64,000 nt of DNA, taken from assembly GCA_965221105.1 (NCBI GenBank), contig OZ244871.1, forward strand, positions 806,001 to 870,000. The letters run 5' to 3'. Of this stretch, positions 10,265 to 19,637 are shown one piece after another. The stretch comes from GM7GCV1 sp965221105. Lineage in GTDB: Bacteria; Pseudomonadota; Gammaproteobacteria; Pseudomonadales; GM7GCV1. Position 1 is the stretch's first letter, and each line of letters begins with the position of its first letter. Both the position numbers and the translations under genes were made by a program. The notes under the pieces were generated by a model. The model made no database searches. It worked only from the letters and a program-made list of their open reading frames with translations, and was not told the origin of the DNA.

Positions 10265-11293
10265 CTATCGTGCCTCAGCGGGCATGTCGTCAATCTCTAT
10301 CGCCTCACCGTGCTGGAGTGCATTCAGGCCAGCCACCACAATCCGGGAATCCATGTCCATAGTGGCCGGTATCTGCGAATCGCGACCTGGCTGCACATTC
10401 TCCAGAGGCCAGAATTCGGCCTGCCCCCCGACAGCCAGAAACAACCCCAGGCGGCCTTCACGACTGGTCACATAGCGGGCAGGGACAAACCTGCGGGCAT
10501 CAAGCCAGACCAGTTTGCCTGCGGCACCTGGCAGCGGATGTCCGCCCTCGAATGTCAGCCGAACTTCTTGACTGCGCGTAACCGGGTTGATGACATCCAG
10601 TCGGCTGCGCAACACTGCCGGCCAGTGATCACCTGCGCGAAATACAAATGATGTCGACCTATCCAGATAACCCGCATCACCGACATTGATCTGGGCCGAA
10701 AGCTCAATATTGTTTCGGTCGACCAGGCCAATCAGCTCGGTCCCTGGGCTCACCAATTGCCCTTCTGCGACAAGCCGCTCTGAAACCAACCCGGGAAACG
10801 GGGCTCGCACATCACAACGCTCCACTGCCAACTGGGCCCGGTCGAGCCCTGCATGTGCCGCATCGCTGTCGGCCGCGAGTGCATCGCGATCCGCGGCGCG
10901 GGCATCCCGATCTTCTCTGGATGCCAGATTTTGTTCCAGCAGGCGGGAAAATCGTTCCAGCTGGGTTTCAGCCAGCTGCAGGCGTGCCTGGGCCGATTTC
11001 AGATGTGCCTGGGCAGCTCTCAGATCAAGGTGGTAGTCCGCACAATCCAGCTGTACCAGAACCTGCCCCTGTGCCACATGATCACCAACCAATACAGGAA
11101 TTGAAAGTACCTGGGCATCCAGCCTGGAGCTGATGGTGCTTTGATTGAGACTGACAACCGTCGCCGGTGCGCTGCGTTCCGGGTGGTACGTCAGTTCTTT
11201 GAGGGGGCGAACTGAAACGAGCGAAGTTTGTTCAGCCTGTACCGGGCCAGCATTCACCCAAATCCAGAGCACCAGCAATATGCGACTCCACAT
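10265..11293 (-). CDS. RND efflux periplasmic adaptor (HlyD/AcrA type)
   Basis: Membrane-fusion protein that bridges the RND pump to an outer-membrane channel. The mature part shows a split biotinyl-lipoyl-like domain (SISRLD..DHVAQGQVLVQLD and the later VRAPFPGLV), a coiled-coil hairpin rich in Ala, Arg and Asp (about residues 95-160, RDARAADRDALAADSDA), then a beta-barrel. The frame extends to a TTG at 11347, but the ATG at 11293 gives a clean signal peptide (MWSRILLVLWIWVNAGPVQA), so I prefer it; neither has a strong ribosome site. It is the first gene of the pump operon. Confidence 0.87.
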   Translation of the reverse strand: MWSRILLVLWIWVNAGPVQAEQTSLVSVRPLKELTYHPERSAPATVVSLNQSTISSRLDAQVLSIPVLVGDHVAQGQVLVQLDCADYHLDLRAAQAHLKSAQARLQLAETQLERFSRLLEQNLASREDRDARAADRDALAADSDAAHAGLDRAQLAVERCDVRAPFPGLVSERLVAEGQLVSPGTELIGLVDRNNIELSAQINVGDAGYLDRSTSFVFRAGDHWPAVLRSRLDVINPVTRSQEVRLTFEGGHPLPGAAGKLVWLDARRFVPARYVTSREGRLGLFLAVGGQAEFWPLENVQPGRDSQIPATMDMDSRIVVAGLNALQHGEAIEIDDMPAEAR

Positions 11294-11458
11294 AACGACA
11301 GCTATACCTGTAATTGAGCGTAAAGATGGTTGAGGCGGGATATGCAAATCCGGCAGCTTTATACCACATCAGTTCCCTGTTGACACGCAGCCAAGGTTAC
11401 CAGTCGCTCATATAGTGGCGATCTGGCGCGGCGCACGGGAAGATGTCCAGGAGCGAAC

Positions 11459-12862
11459 TCACAGATAGGGCGAAAAAAGCCAGGCCAAAGCATCGCGTAT
11501 TTTCATCCAATACGGACGCGATTCAAGCTGCTGGATATCCGCCTGTATCGACCGCTCAAGCCGCCGCGAGACATACACTGATAACTCTTCATTGAAGTCT
11601 TCGCCAAAAACCTCGACGCCAAGCTCAAAATTCAGCCTGAGGCTGCGCGGATCCAGGTTGGCCGACCCCACAAGGGAATAGTTATCATCAATCAACAGCA
11701 ACTTGGTATGGTTGAACGGGGGCTGCTGGAGATAGACCTTGATATTGCGGCCCAGAATGAACTTGAGATTGTGTTGCGCTGCCCAGTGCGCCAGGTGAAC
11801 ATTGGTTCGAGACGGCAGAACGACTTTCACGTCCACACCACGCAGCCTGGCACCAACAAGTGCACCGACCAGATCGAGACCTGGCAGGAAGTAGGGTGTC
11901 ATGATCCAGATTCGTCTTCTTGCCAGCGCCAACGCACCGACAAGCACCTCATTGAGCTTGTCCAGATTTTCGTTGGGCCCGCTCAGGACCAGCCGCGCCC
12001 AGGCACCCGCCTCCTGAGGTTCTGCCCGCGCCGGCGCGGCTGAATTCGCCGGCCCGGCGTGCCTGTCCTCGCCCCAGTCCCTGAGAAAAGACAGCGCCAG
12101 ATCCTCGACGATTCTGCCCCGCATGCGAAAGTGCAAATCCTGGGTGGGCTGCTTGTTGCTGGCCATTCTCAGCATGTGCCGGGCACTGATGTTCTGACCG
12201 CCGGTATATGCGACATCTCCATCCAGAACTATTATCTTGCGGTGGTTCCGCATATTGATGTGCAGTGATGGAGGCACGAGTGTAACCGGGTTGAAATAGC
12301 GGAAATTCAGGCCATGCTTCTTCAACAGCCGTCCGATGCCAGGGGGATATATCAGGCCACTCACCCCATCCACGATGATACGCACATCCAGACCTCTGTC
12401 TCTCGCCTTCGCCAGGGCTTCTACCACTGCCTTGCCCGTTGCGTCGTTTTGAAATATGTACGTGGAGCAGTAGACATACCGAAGTGCCCTGCCGATATCC
12501 TCCTGCAGGCGCGGATAGAAACCCTCCCCGTTTTCAAGCACGGAGATCTGGTCGCAGTTCCTAAGCCCGGCTCCGGTAACGCTTTTACCGACGAGAGCCA
12601 GGGGCAGCAACGCCGGGTCTGCCGCCTCTTCCTGCAGCTTCCCGGCATCAGGGTCCGGTCCCGGCAGATACGCCCTCTGCGCACGCGCTCTGACACGATT
12701 GATACCAAAGACGAGATACGCCAGCGGACCAGCCACAGGGATCGCCAGACAGACGGTGATCCAGGCAAGCGCCGAAGTCGAATCACGCTTGGTCAAAAGG
12801 GCGTGCAATGCCGCAACGATGGCGACCAGGCCAACCCCGGCACTGAGCAGAACCAGCAGCAT
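11459..12862 (-). CDS. Cardiolipin synthase, phospholipase D family
   Basis: Makes cardiolipin from phosphatidylglycerol at the inner membrane. 467 residues: two N-terminal membrane helices (about 1-60, the PLDc_N-type region), then two PLD domains with HKD motifs. The first is variant, NHRKIIVLDGDVAYTGGQN near residue 205 (HRK in place of HxK), the second is canonical, NHTKLLLIDDNYSLVGSAN near residue 395. The N-terminal helices are ClsA-like, but the pairing with an EEP-family gene upstream (gap five bases) is like E. coli ybhP-clsB. Which of ClsA or ClsB it best matches is left open. Confidence 0.88.
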   Translation of the reverse strand: MLLVLLSAGVGLVAIVAALHALLTKRDSTSALAWITVCLAIPVAGPLAYLVFGINRVRARAQRAYLPGPDPDAGKLQEEAADPALLPLALVGKSVTGAGLRNCDQISVLENGEGFYPRLQEDIGRALRYVYCSTYIFQNDATGKAVVEALAKARDRGLDVRIIVDGVSGLIYPPGIGRLLKKHGLNFRYFNPVTLVPPSLHINMRNHRKIIVLDGDVAYTGGQNISARHMLRMASNKQPTQDLHFRMRGRIVEDLALSFLRDWGEDRHAGPANSAAPARAEPQEAGAWARLVLSGPNENLDKLNEVLVGALALARRRIWIMTPYFLPGLDLVGALVGARLRGVDVKVVLPSRTNVHLAHWAAQHNLKFILGRNIKVYLQQPPFNHTKLLLIDDNYSLVGSANLDPRSLRLNFELGVEVFGEDFNEELSVYVSRRLERSIQADIQQLESRPYWMKIRDALAWLFSPYL

Positions 12863-12867
12863 GGCCC

Positions 12868-13677
12868 CTACTCCGATGCAGCCGCCCGGCTGTTATCAGT
12901 ATCAAGCCGAATATCGGCCATCAGTGCACAGTGATCCGATATCTCGCGCCAGGGGAGCCCATCCAGAACCTCGGCATCCCGCACCTGGAAGCCACGCACA
13001 TAAATCCGGTCCATGTGCAGAATCGGCAACCGGGACGGAAAGGTTCTGGCCAGCCTGGAGTACCTTTGCTGAAAGGCTTCATAAAGCCCCAGTTCCTGGC
13101 TTAACCCGGGGTGCACAGCAGTGCGCCAGTCGTTGAAGTCTCCAGCCAGTATCAAGGGTGCCCCAGCCGGGATCGAAGACGAGATGTAATCGGCCAACAT
13201 GGCTGCCTGTTTGCCGCGCTCGCGTCTCAGGAGTCCCAGGTGGACACAGAGCAGGTGAACACCATTCTCCAGTTGACCATGGAGAATCCCGCGTCGCGAG
13301 AAACTGGTCGTGGAAACATCCACATTTTTCAGGCTGTCAAATGGCAGCTCGCTGAGAATGGCGTTGCCGTGATGACCATGCTGGTAGATCGCATTCTTGC
13401 CGTAGGCATAGTGATCCCAGACGGAATCAGCCAGATATTCAAACTGGTTCGTATCCGGCCAGTCTGCTACGGCATCACGATGGATATCATGTTCACCGAC
13501 AACTTCCTGCAGAAAAACAATGTTGCTGCCCGATTCACGCAGACATTTACGAATGTCCTCAAGGGTAAACCGCCTGTTTGCGGCCGAGAACCCCTTGTGT
13601 ATATTCAGCGTCAACACCCTGAAGTCGCGTATGTGCCGGATTGATCCGAACGGTTCGACCTGCGTCAAATGCTTCAA
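12868..13677 (-). CDS. Endonuclease/exonuclease/phosphatase (EEP) family protein, YbhP-like
   Basis: Member of the Mg-dependent EEP superfamily (DNase I fold). 269 residues with expected active-site stretches: LTLNIHKGF near the start (Asn and His), VFLQEV (metal-binding Glu), LAGDFNDW near residue 175, and ISDHCALMADI at the C-terminus (Asp-His pair). There is no signal peptide. It lies directly upstream of the cardiolipin synthase gene in one operon, as ybhP does beside clsB in E. coli, suggesting a phospholipid-related phosphodiesterase role, although that role is inference. Confidence 0.85.
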   Translation of the reverse strand: MKHLTQVEPFGSIRHIRDFRVLTLNIHKGFSAANRRFTLEDIRKCLRESGSNIVFLQEVVGEHDIHRDAVADWPDTNQFEYLADSVWDHYAYGKNAIYQHGHHGNAILSELPFDSLKNVDVSTTSFSRRGILHGQLENGVHLLCVHLGLLRRERGKQAAMLADYISSSIPAGAPLILAGDFNDWRTAVHPGLSQELGLYEAFQQRYSRLARTFPSRLPILHMDRIYVRGFQVRDAEVLDGLPWREISDHCALMADIRLDTDNSRAAASE

Positions 13678-13754
13678 TCTCCTGTGTCATTACCCGTATA
13701 ATCGGGTCGCAGCGGTTATTTTCATTCATTTTGTCAGATTATTGGAGGTCCATA

Positions 13755-14078
13755 GTGGATCTGAACGAAGTCCGCGAGACATTGCTTGACCTGCAAAAGG
13801 AACTTGAGTTGCGGGTGGAGCGCACCCACCGCCACACCTACGGGCGAGACGAGCCGGTCAGCGCAAACTTCAGCGAACAGGCGAAACAAACCGAAAACGA
13901 TGAACTGGTGATGAATCTGGAGGCCGACGGGCTCCGTGAGATTGCACAAATCAGGGCTGCACTGAGGCGCATAGACGAGAAGAGATACGGCATCTGCGCG
14001 TATTGCGGTAAACCAATCAACGAGCAGCGGCTCCAGGCAATTCCCTACACCAACAGCTGCATAGACTGCGCAGACTGA
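13755..14078 (+). CDS. DksA/TraR-type zinc-finger protein
   Basis: Small regulator of the DksA/TraR/YbiI type that enters the RNA polymerase secondary channel. 107 residues: an N-terminal coiled-coil (about 1-75, MDLNEVRETLLDLQKELELR) and a C-terminal four-cysteine zinc finger, CAYCGKPI and CIDC. The GTG at 13755 with GGAGG upstream is chosen; an ATG 38 codons earlier in the same frame would overlap the divergent EEP gene. It lacks the DxxDxA tip of true DksA, so its effect on transcription is uncertain. Confidence 0.87.
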   Translation: MDLNEVRETLLDLQKELELRVERTHRHTYGRDEPVSANFSEQAKQTENDELVMNLEADGLREIAQIRAALRRIDEKRYGICAYCGKPINEQRLQAIPYTNSCIDCAD

Positions 14079-14243
14079 GCAACCGACTCTCGACCTCTCA
14101 GCACTCCAGTTTGAGCCGCATATTCAGTCTGGCAGGCAGCGGTCCCCCTGTAGAAAGCGTAATCAAAAAATATCCCAATCGAATGGAAAATCGCCCCGGA
14201 ATATTTAAACTGCCGCACCACACCAGCAGCTCAGCCGCCCCTG

Positions 14244-15359
14244 ATGACGGCTCATACCCTTATGAACTTGGTCACTCTTGCCTTATTTTCTATCCTGTTT
14301 TTCGTTCTCTTCGCTCTGGCGCTGTATGTGTCTCTCAAGGCAGTTGAGAAACTTATATGGCTGCGCCCCCTGCCCTGTCTGCGCATCGCAATCCTGATCA
14401 GTCTCATCTATCAGCCCGCAGTTTTTGGGATTCCCTTCATTCACGACGGCCTGTACCGACTTCTCCTGAACTTTTTGGGCCTGGTGTCCTTTGGGTTTTT
14501 TTTCGGTCTGGCTGCCTTGGCTTTCTACGCCGCGACACGGCTGCTGTTCGCCCCCGACTCCCGCTGGGGAATCAGGCTGCGTCGGCTTCAAGGAGCGGCT
14601 TTCGCACTGTTGTGGGGGGGCTCGGTTGTTCTCGGCATCTACAACTTCCACAAACCTGAGACCGTTGTGCGTTTCACCCTCTCAAGCGACAAACTGACCG
14701 AGGAGGTGCGCTTTGTGCAGTTCACCGATCTGCACTATGGAACAACGTCACGACAGGAAATGCAGGAAAAAATGCGTCTGGTGTATGCCCAGGATCCGGA
14801 CTTCATCGTTTTTGTGGGTGACCTCGTTGATTTTGAAGGCTATACGACCGATGACTTCTCTATCCTGGCAGAGAGTCCGGTGCCCATCTTTTTTGAGCGC
14901 GGCAATCACGAGTTCTACCACGACTCAAGCCGTCTCCTGCAGGACCTGGAGTCAATCGGCCCTGTCAGGCTGTTGATGAACCAGCGCGCCCGGTGGGGTG
15001 AAATTGATATCGTTGGTATCGATTTCGGCGATGAACCGGGGCATCTGGCAACCCGCCTGGCGGAACTTCCGCTGGATGCAGGACGTTTCTCGATCTTGCT
15101 GTATCACGAGCCTCGAGATGTCGAAGTCGGTGTCGAACACGGCTTTGATCTGTTGCTCTTTGGCCACATTCATGGAGGACAAATCTGGCCCTACACCCTC
15201 GTTGTTGACTGGATGTATACCTACGCCGATGGTCTGTTCACATTGGGCGACAGTACCATCTATACCAGCGACGGAGTCTCCCTCTGGGGGCCGCGAATGC
15301 GCCTGGGCTCACAGAACGAGATAGTCGTCTTCACTCTGTCGCCACAATCGCCAAATTAA
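14244..15359 (+). CDS. Membrane-anchored calcineurin-like metallophosphoesterase
   Basis: Metallophosphoesterase with four or so N-terminal membrane helices (residues 5-140) and a C-terminal catalytic domain. All signature blocks are present: FTDLHYG near residue 162, VGDLVDFEG, ERGNHEFYHD, LLYHEPRD and FGHIHGGQIWP. The layout is like YkuE/YaeI proteins, of which some hydrolyse UDP-2,3-diacylglucosamine or other membrane phosphoanhydrides; the substrate here is not known. A run of seven G and a run of eight T occur inside the gene but do not disturb the frame. The stop overlaps the convergent MFS gene by four bases. Confidence 0.86.
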   Translation: MTAHTLMNLVTLALFSILFFVLFALALYVSLKAVEKLIWLRPLPCLRIAILISLIYQPAVFGIPFIHDGLYRLLLNFLGLVSFGFFFGLAALAFYAATRLLFAPDSRWGIRLRRLQGAAFALLWGGSVVLGIYNFHKPETVVRFTLSSDKLTEEVRFVQFTDLHYGTTSRQEMQEKMRLVYAQDPDFIVFVGDLVDFEGYTTDDFSILAESPVPIFFERGNHEFYHDSSRLLQDLESIGPVRLLMNQRARWGEIDIVGIDFGDEPGHLATRLAELPLDAGRFSILLYHEPRDVEVGVEHGFDLLLFGHIHGGQIWPYTLVVDWMYTYADGLFTLGDSTIYTSDGVSLWGPRMRLGSQNEIVVFTLSPQSPN

Positions 15360-16765
15360 CTGACAGTAACCTCTGCGTCTTTTGAGAAACTGTGAGCTGC
15401 CGAAGCAAACAAAAACGCTGCTCCGATAAAGAAAAGCACCGTAATGGTAATCGAGATACGCAATCCTCCTGCGCTGGCAGCCGCGCAGATATCAAGTTGT
15501 GCGGGGTCCAGTCCGGTTGAAGTGCCCTTGCAGATCGCAAGACTCAGGTCCGGAATTGCCTTCAGATTGGCTGAAGCCACCTGATCACTCACCCAGCCGA
15601 CAAAGAGTGGGCCCAGTCCGTAGCCAATCAAATTGACGACGAACAGCATCACCGCAACCGCGGTTGCTCGCGCACGCGCCGAGGCCACAGCGCCAAGTGC
15701 TGCGTACATGGGGCCCAAAAACCAGTACTGGAAAAAATTGGCCAGCAACAGCAAGGGGAAGATATAGGCCACGACACCACTATTGAAGGCAGCCACAAAC
15801 GCCAGGGAGGAGACAATCAGGGACGCTGAGCTGAACCAGAGGCCAGCCTCCGGTCGGCCTCCGGCAATCTTGCCGACCAGGACGCCACAGAGCGAAGTCC
15901 CGACAGCGCCGGCAAGTGCGAGTGGTGCCATGTAGAGGAGTGCCGCTTCGGGCACAGAAATGCCATGGTTGCGCACCAGGAAGGAAATGACAAAGTTCCC
16001 CATTCCATAGCTGACAAAAGAAGCCAGCGTCGAGCCCAGAGTGATACCCCAAAATGTCCATTTGCGGCCAACCTCCGTGAGGGTTGACTTGAGACCAGCT
16101 GCTTTGGGAGCAACATAGCCAACGGGGTCCGAATATCCTCGAGGAACCTCTTTTATGGTACACAGGATCACCAGACCAACGGGTATCCCGGCCGCACCGA
16201 TGATAATGAATGTCTGCTGCCAACTCACCTGACTTCCGGTCAGCCCAACGAAGAGGTTCGCCAGGCACATACCCACCGTAATGCCGGTCGCATAGATGGC
16301 TAAAGCCCGAGTCCGTGATGCGGGCTTGAAATAGTCCGAGAGCAGTGAGTTTGCCGGGGGAGTCAATCCGGCCTCGCCAACACCGACTCCGAGCCGAAAG
16401 GCGAACAGCATCCAGAAACTGGTCGCCAATCCGCAGAGAATGGTCATTGCGCTCCAGAGAATGATGGCACCGCCGATGATCCATACTCGATTCGCATGCT
16501 CGGAGAGTCGCGCTATGGGGATACCCAACGAAGTGTAGAAGAGCGCAAAAGCCACACCGCTCAGCAAACCGAACTGCGTATCGGTCAGACTGAAGTGAAT
16601 GATGATCGGTTCGGCGAGAACGCCGATCATGATTCGGTCAATAAAATTGAGCACGTAGGCCAGCAGCAGGGCTCCAAGAACGTAGGCCCTGTAACCCGGT
16701 GTGCCAAAACCCTCCCTGGACCCGTCCGATATGGACGTCAATGGTAGTTCGCTGCTTTGAGTCAA
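15356..16765 (-). CDS. MFS transporter, spinster-like
   Basis: Twelve-helix major-facilitator carrier of 469 residues. Helix 1 contains YVLNFIDRIMIGVL, typical of the spinster-type/sphingolipid-transporter-like bacterial MFS, and the A-motif region GIPIARLSEHANR follows helix 2. The GVGVGEAGLTPPANSLLSDYF block between helices 4 and 5 is characteristic of this group, which is common in marine gammaproteobacteria and sphingomonads. Substrate unknown. It stands alone, with 240 bases of non-coding sequence upstream. Confidence 0.88.
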   Translation of the reverse strand: MTQSSELPLTSISDGSREGFGTPGYRAYVLGALLLAYVLNFIDRIMIGVLAEPIIIHFSLTDTQFGLLSGVAFALFYTSLGIPIARLSEHANRVWIIGGAIILWSAMTILCGLATSFWMLFAFRLGVGVGEAGLTPPANSLLSDYFKPASRTRALAIYATGITVGMCLANLFVGLTGSQVSWQQTFIIIGAAGIPVGLVILCTIKEVPRGYSDPVGYVAPKAAGLKSTLTEVGRKWTFWGITLGSTLASFVSYGMGNFVISFLVRNHGISVPEAALLYMAPLALAGAVGTSLCGVLVGKIAGGRPEAGLWFSSASLIVSSLAFVAAFNSGVVAYIFPLLLLANFFQYWFLGPMYAALGAVASARARATAVAVMLFVVNLIGYGLGPLFVGWVSDQVASANLKAIPDLSLAICKGTSTGLDPAQLDICAAASAGGLRISITITVLFFIGAAFLFASAAHSFSKDAEVTVS

Positions 16766-17002
16766 AACGATCTGCCCTTATGTGTGCCGCGCAGCTGAAC
16801 GGGTTTGAACACGGAAACCATCAACCGAAAGCCCGCTTCTATGAGCAGGTACTCTGTGACCAAGCCCGAATTCGATGCGCTTCCTGTCTCCAGCCCGACA
16901 GACGACCCTCCGATGAGTCAGGAGGCCGGGGTACGGCTGACCAATCGCCGACCTGATGAAACCGGTGGTTACTCGCTCGCAGGCGCTTCTCACTGACCGG
17001 GC

Positions 17003-18316
17003 CTACCGGTTGAGGCTCCCTCTGCCAAAGCGTTCAACAAAGTCAGTCAATTCAATCTGAAAATCATCGGCACTATGAAACTCTGCATCCGTCATCCCGG
17101 GCTGCTCCTGCTCCCTGTACCAGCCGGCATACTCGGGTGTATCAAAGCTGGTTTTTCGGTAATGAGTTGAATAGGTTGTCACCCCTATAACCGGAAGATC
17201 TGCGTTCATGTCAAACCGCATGAAACGCATCCATCCGTCGCCTATACCCCGCCATAGATTGGATTCGACCCCAGCGGAAATCGCCGCCTGTGCCCGGCCC
17301 TGATAATCCGCGAGCACCTGCCAGACCAAATACCCTGAACTGTTTTCGTCGACCCGCATACCCTGACCGTACTGATGGCCACAGAGCACCAAAAAAATCT
17401 GATCATGCTGGCGAATAAACTTGTCCCACAGCATCTGCGGTGAATTATTCATTGGATCCACCCTGTTCCCGTCAATCAGGGGATTGGACTCGCGGCGGCC
17501 CTTGCTGTTTATGTAGTCGTGCGTGGAGACAATGGTCGGCAGTCCCGGGAAGCGCTGTATCACCTGTGCAGCCCAGTCCAGTGAACTGTCGGGCGGGGCA
17601 AACTGCAACCCGATATGCAAAAACCTGTAGCCGCCCGCAGTAAATATCTGCGCGCTGTCAGCGCCCCCATCATTGGAAGCGACATACCATTCCCTGTCCC
17701 TGAAAAATCCTGTCCTGGCACCAAACACTGCTCTGAAATTACTTAATCCACCCGGGTGGGCCACCCCAAGAGTCGATATGTCATGGACATCAATCTCCTC
17801 GGCATGGGGGTGGCTGGCATCGGTCCACACCGCATCGTAGTCGTGGTTGCCGGGCACCACCGAAAAGGGCACCTTGCCAGCGATCAGGGAAAACCCCGCA
17901 TGGGCTTTGTGCATCTCCACGGTCAGCGCCTTTGAAGTTGGAGGACTGAATTTTTCGATCAGCGAGTCAGGTGCAGCCCTGAAACCACGCATATAGTGCT
18001 CGGGGTCCATTGCCAGAGTCTGGTGTTGCCAAACATCTCCAACCGATGTCACGAAGGAGATTTCTCCGCCCGCACTCTCCACATTGTCAGCGATAAACTG
18101 CATCTGCTCGATAAACAGCTCACTGGCATCGAACGGAAATCCCTCTGCCCTTTGATGGGTGTAATCGAGGTAGTTCTGCGTGTCCGGGATCACGGCAACA
18201 GTAAAAGTGTGTTCAAGGCCGTCATCTGCAAACAGTCCGGCCGCATGAACGGGCGTTGCACAGGCAACAGCCAGAAACACAATCACAGCGGACACCCGGC
18301 TGGCAACAGTGTTCAT
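17003..18316 (-). CDS. Secreted metallophosphoesterase, separated from its RBS by an inserted element
   Basis: Exported calcineurin-like phosphoesterase of about 437 residues. A signal peptide follows the ATG at 18316 (MNTVASRVSAVIVFLAVACA, then cleavage near VHA-A). Catalytic blocks: VAVIPDTQNY, TSVGDVWQH, VVPGNHDYDAV, STHDYIN and LVLCGHQYGQGM. The ATG abuts the inner direct repeat of an inserted TnpB element. The natural ribosome site (GAGGAG, six bases before the original ATG) is now 1.3 kb away beyond the element at about 19646-19655. A GTG inside the terminal repeat could extend the frame by ten codons but has no ribosome site. The gene is intact but probably poorly expressed. Confidence 0.85.
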   Translation of the reverse strand: MNTVASRVSAVIVFLAVACATPVHAAGLFADDGLEHTFTVAVIPDTQNYLDYTHQRAEGFPFDASELFIEQMQFIADNVESAGGEISFVTSVGDVWQHQTLAMDPEHYMRGFRAAPDSLIEKFSPPTSKALTVEMHKAHAGFSLIAGKVPFSVVPGNHDYDAVWTDASHPHAEEIDVHDISTLGVAHPGGLSNFRAVFGARTGFFRDREWYVASNDGGADSAQIFTAGGYRFLHIGLQFAPPDSSLDWAAQVIQRFPGLPTIVSTHDYINSKGRRESNPLIDGNRVDPMNNSPQMLWDKFIRQHDQIFLVLCGHQYGQGMRVDENSSGYLVWQVLADYQGRAQAAISAGVESNLWRGIGDGWMRFMRFDMNADLPVIGVTTYSTHYRKTSFDTPEYAGWYREQEQPGMTDAEFHSADDFQIELTDFVERFGRGSLNR

Positions 18317-18322
18317 ACGAAA

Positions 18323-18346
18323 GGGAATTATATACGTGACAGCCAC
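18323..18346. repeat. Inverted repeat, left copy, of the TnpB element
   Basis: 24 bases identical to the reverse complement of 19614-19637. It lies ten bases beyond the tnpB stop codon, so it is the 3' end of the tnpB transcript and would form the end of any omega-type guide RNA. Confidence 0.9.
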
Positions 18347-18355
18347 GCTACTGTT

Positions 18356-19501
18356 CTATGCGGCACGGCGGGTACTCCCGCCGATCAATTCACCATCAGG
18401 CCGCATACCGGGGGCTTTCCCGCCCGACGAGCTAAGCTCCCTGATGTTGAGTGCGGCATTCAGGTCCCTGTCGAGACTCATGCCGCACTGTTCACACTCA
18501 AAGACCCTGTCCTTCAGGGTCAGTGATTCATGGACTGAACCACAGCCTGAACAGGTCTTCGATGTGTTCCTGGGATTCACCTTCACAACCGACCCACCGG
18601 CACTTTCAGCCGTGTAGGTCAATTGATAGACGAAGGTTCCCCACTGTTGCTCACGGAGTGATCGGTTCAATCCCTTCTTGTGACTGCCGCCATGGGCAGT
18701 CATGTTCTTGATCTTCAGGTCTTCAACCGCGAAGTGTCTGTGTCGCCTCACCAGGTCGGTTGTGGTTCTGTGCAGGGCAGTGCGCTGTCTCTCTGCGACC
18801 CTGTACGCCTCTCTGGCCAGAGATTGGCGTTTCTTATATCGGTTGTGACTGCCTCTCTTGGCTTTACTCAGTTTTCGCTGCAGACGCTTCTGTCGGGTGG
18901 TATCAATCACCACCTTCGGCACTGACTCGCCAGTCGAGAGGGTGGCCTGTGCCTTCACGCCAACATCAATACCGACGACGGGAGACTGATCAACCGATAC
19001 CTCCCGCTCCTGCTCACAGACACACTGAACCATGACGCGGACAGGCGTTGTCACAATGCGAACCAGCGTGATCTCACCCTCTGGCACCGCCTTCACAATG
19101 AACCTGCCAAAGCCCTTGATCTGTACGGCATGCCTCGTGCCAGACGCGAAGAGACGAAAACTGGATGTTTCAAATGACCGGATGCCCCGGTGCCTGCCCT
19201 TGAATCTCGGAAAGCCACCCTGCCTGAAGAATCGCTTGAATGATCTATCCAGTCTGTACAGGACAGATCGGAACGGCTGTACACCATAGCTGCTCATTTC
19301 AGCATCATCTCTGCGTATCTGAGTGAATGACTTATAGTGATCGTACAGGCCGATTGACTCACCAGCCTTCCGATACGCATTGATGCGCTCATCAAGGGCG
19401 GCGTTGTACAGTTGTCGGGAGAGATACAGGAACCTGTCCAACCGCTGATGCGTTGCGCGAGATAGCTGTGCAGTCTGACTGTGAGTGCGTATCATCCGCA
19501 T
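18356..19501 (-). CDS. tnpB: TnpB/OrfB RNA-guided nuclease (IS1341-type)
   Basis: About 381 residues from the ATG at 19501. It has the RuvC-like triad: Asp in VVGIDVGVKAQATLSTG, Glu in FAVEDLKIKNM, and Asp in LDRDLNAALNI, plus the zinc ribbon CSGCGSVHESL...FECEQCG. All catalytic residues are present, so it should be an active OMEGA nuclease. TnpB proteins are ancestors of Cas12 and use a guide RNA made from the 3' end of their element. The frame continues upstream past the element end into flanking DNA, which is not expected to be coding. The exact start (19501 or 19495) is unsettled. No tnpA neighbour. Confidence 0.9.
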   Translation of the reverse strand: MRMIRTHSQTAQLSRATHQRLDRFLYLSRQLYNAALDERINAYRKAGESIGLYDHYKSFTQIRRDDAEMSSYGVQPFRSVLYRLDRSFKRFFRQGGFPRFKGRHRGIRSFETSSFRLFASGTRHAVQIKGFGRFIVKAVPEGEITLVRIVTTPVRVMVQCVCEQEREVSVDQSPVVGIDVGVKAQATLSTGESVPKVVIDTTRQKRLQRKLSKAKRGSHNRYKKRQSLAREAYRVAERQRTALHRTTTDLVRRHRHFAVEDLKIKNMTAHGGSHKKGLNRSLREQQWGTFVYQLTYTAESAGGSVVKVNPRNTSKTCSGCGSVHESLTLKDRVFECEQCGMSLDRDLNAALNIRELSSSGGKAPGMRPDGELIGGSTRRAA

Positions 19502-19613
19502 CGGTGTGGTCGCTCTATCAGGCGTTTGAGGGAGCTGTTTCGAGCAGCTATTCACGCACCTTAATATCATCTGGGCACTGGTGCAACTCAGGTATAGAAT
19601 GGGAATTATAGCT

Positions 19614-19637
19614 GTGGCTGTCACGTATATAATTCCC
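19614..19637. repeat. Inverted repeat, right copy, of the TnpB element
   Basis: Exact inverted match to 18323-18346. Its outer ten bases also pair with 19601-19610, giving a local hairpin upstream of tnpB. Confidence 0.9.

Larger units (their letters stand above)
18323..19637. mobile_element. TnpB-bearing insertion element, 1,315 bp
   Basis: Element bounded by 24-base perfectly matching inverted repeats (18323-18346 and 19614-19637; both begin GGGAATTATATACG read inward) and by 8-base direct repeats ATACGAAA just outside (18315-18322 and 19638-19645). It contains only a tnpB-type gene. The right side also folds on itself: GGGAATTATA at 19601-19610 pairs with TATAATTCCC at 19628-19637. The hairpin end is IS200/IS605-like, whereas perfect terminal repeats with flanking duplication are DDE-like. 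No TnpA is present, so it depends on a transposase elsewhere. Confidence 0.85.

Noticed and set aside
14497..14625. T8 and G7 tracts inside the membrane metallophosphoesterase gene
   Set aside because: Frame is intact through both and they are not near the start; unlike the C9 tracts there is no sign of switching.
16805..16996. 63-codon open frame between the MFS and metallophosphoesterase genes
   Set aside because: No ribosome site, no recognisable pattern; lies in the MFS upstream region.
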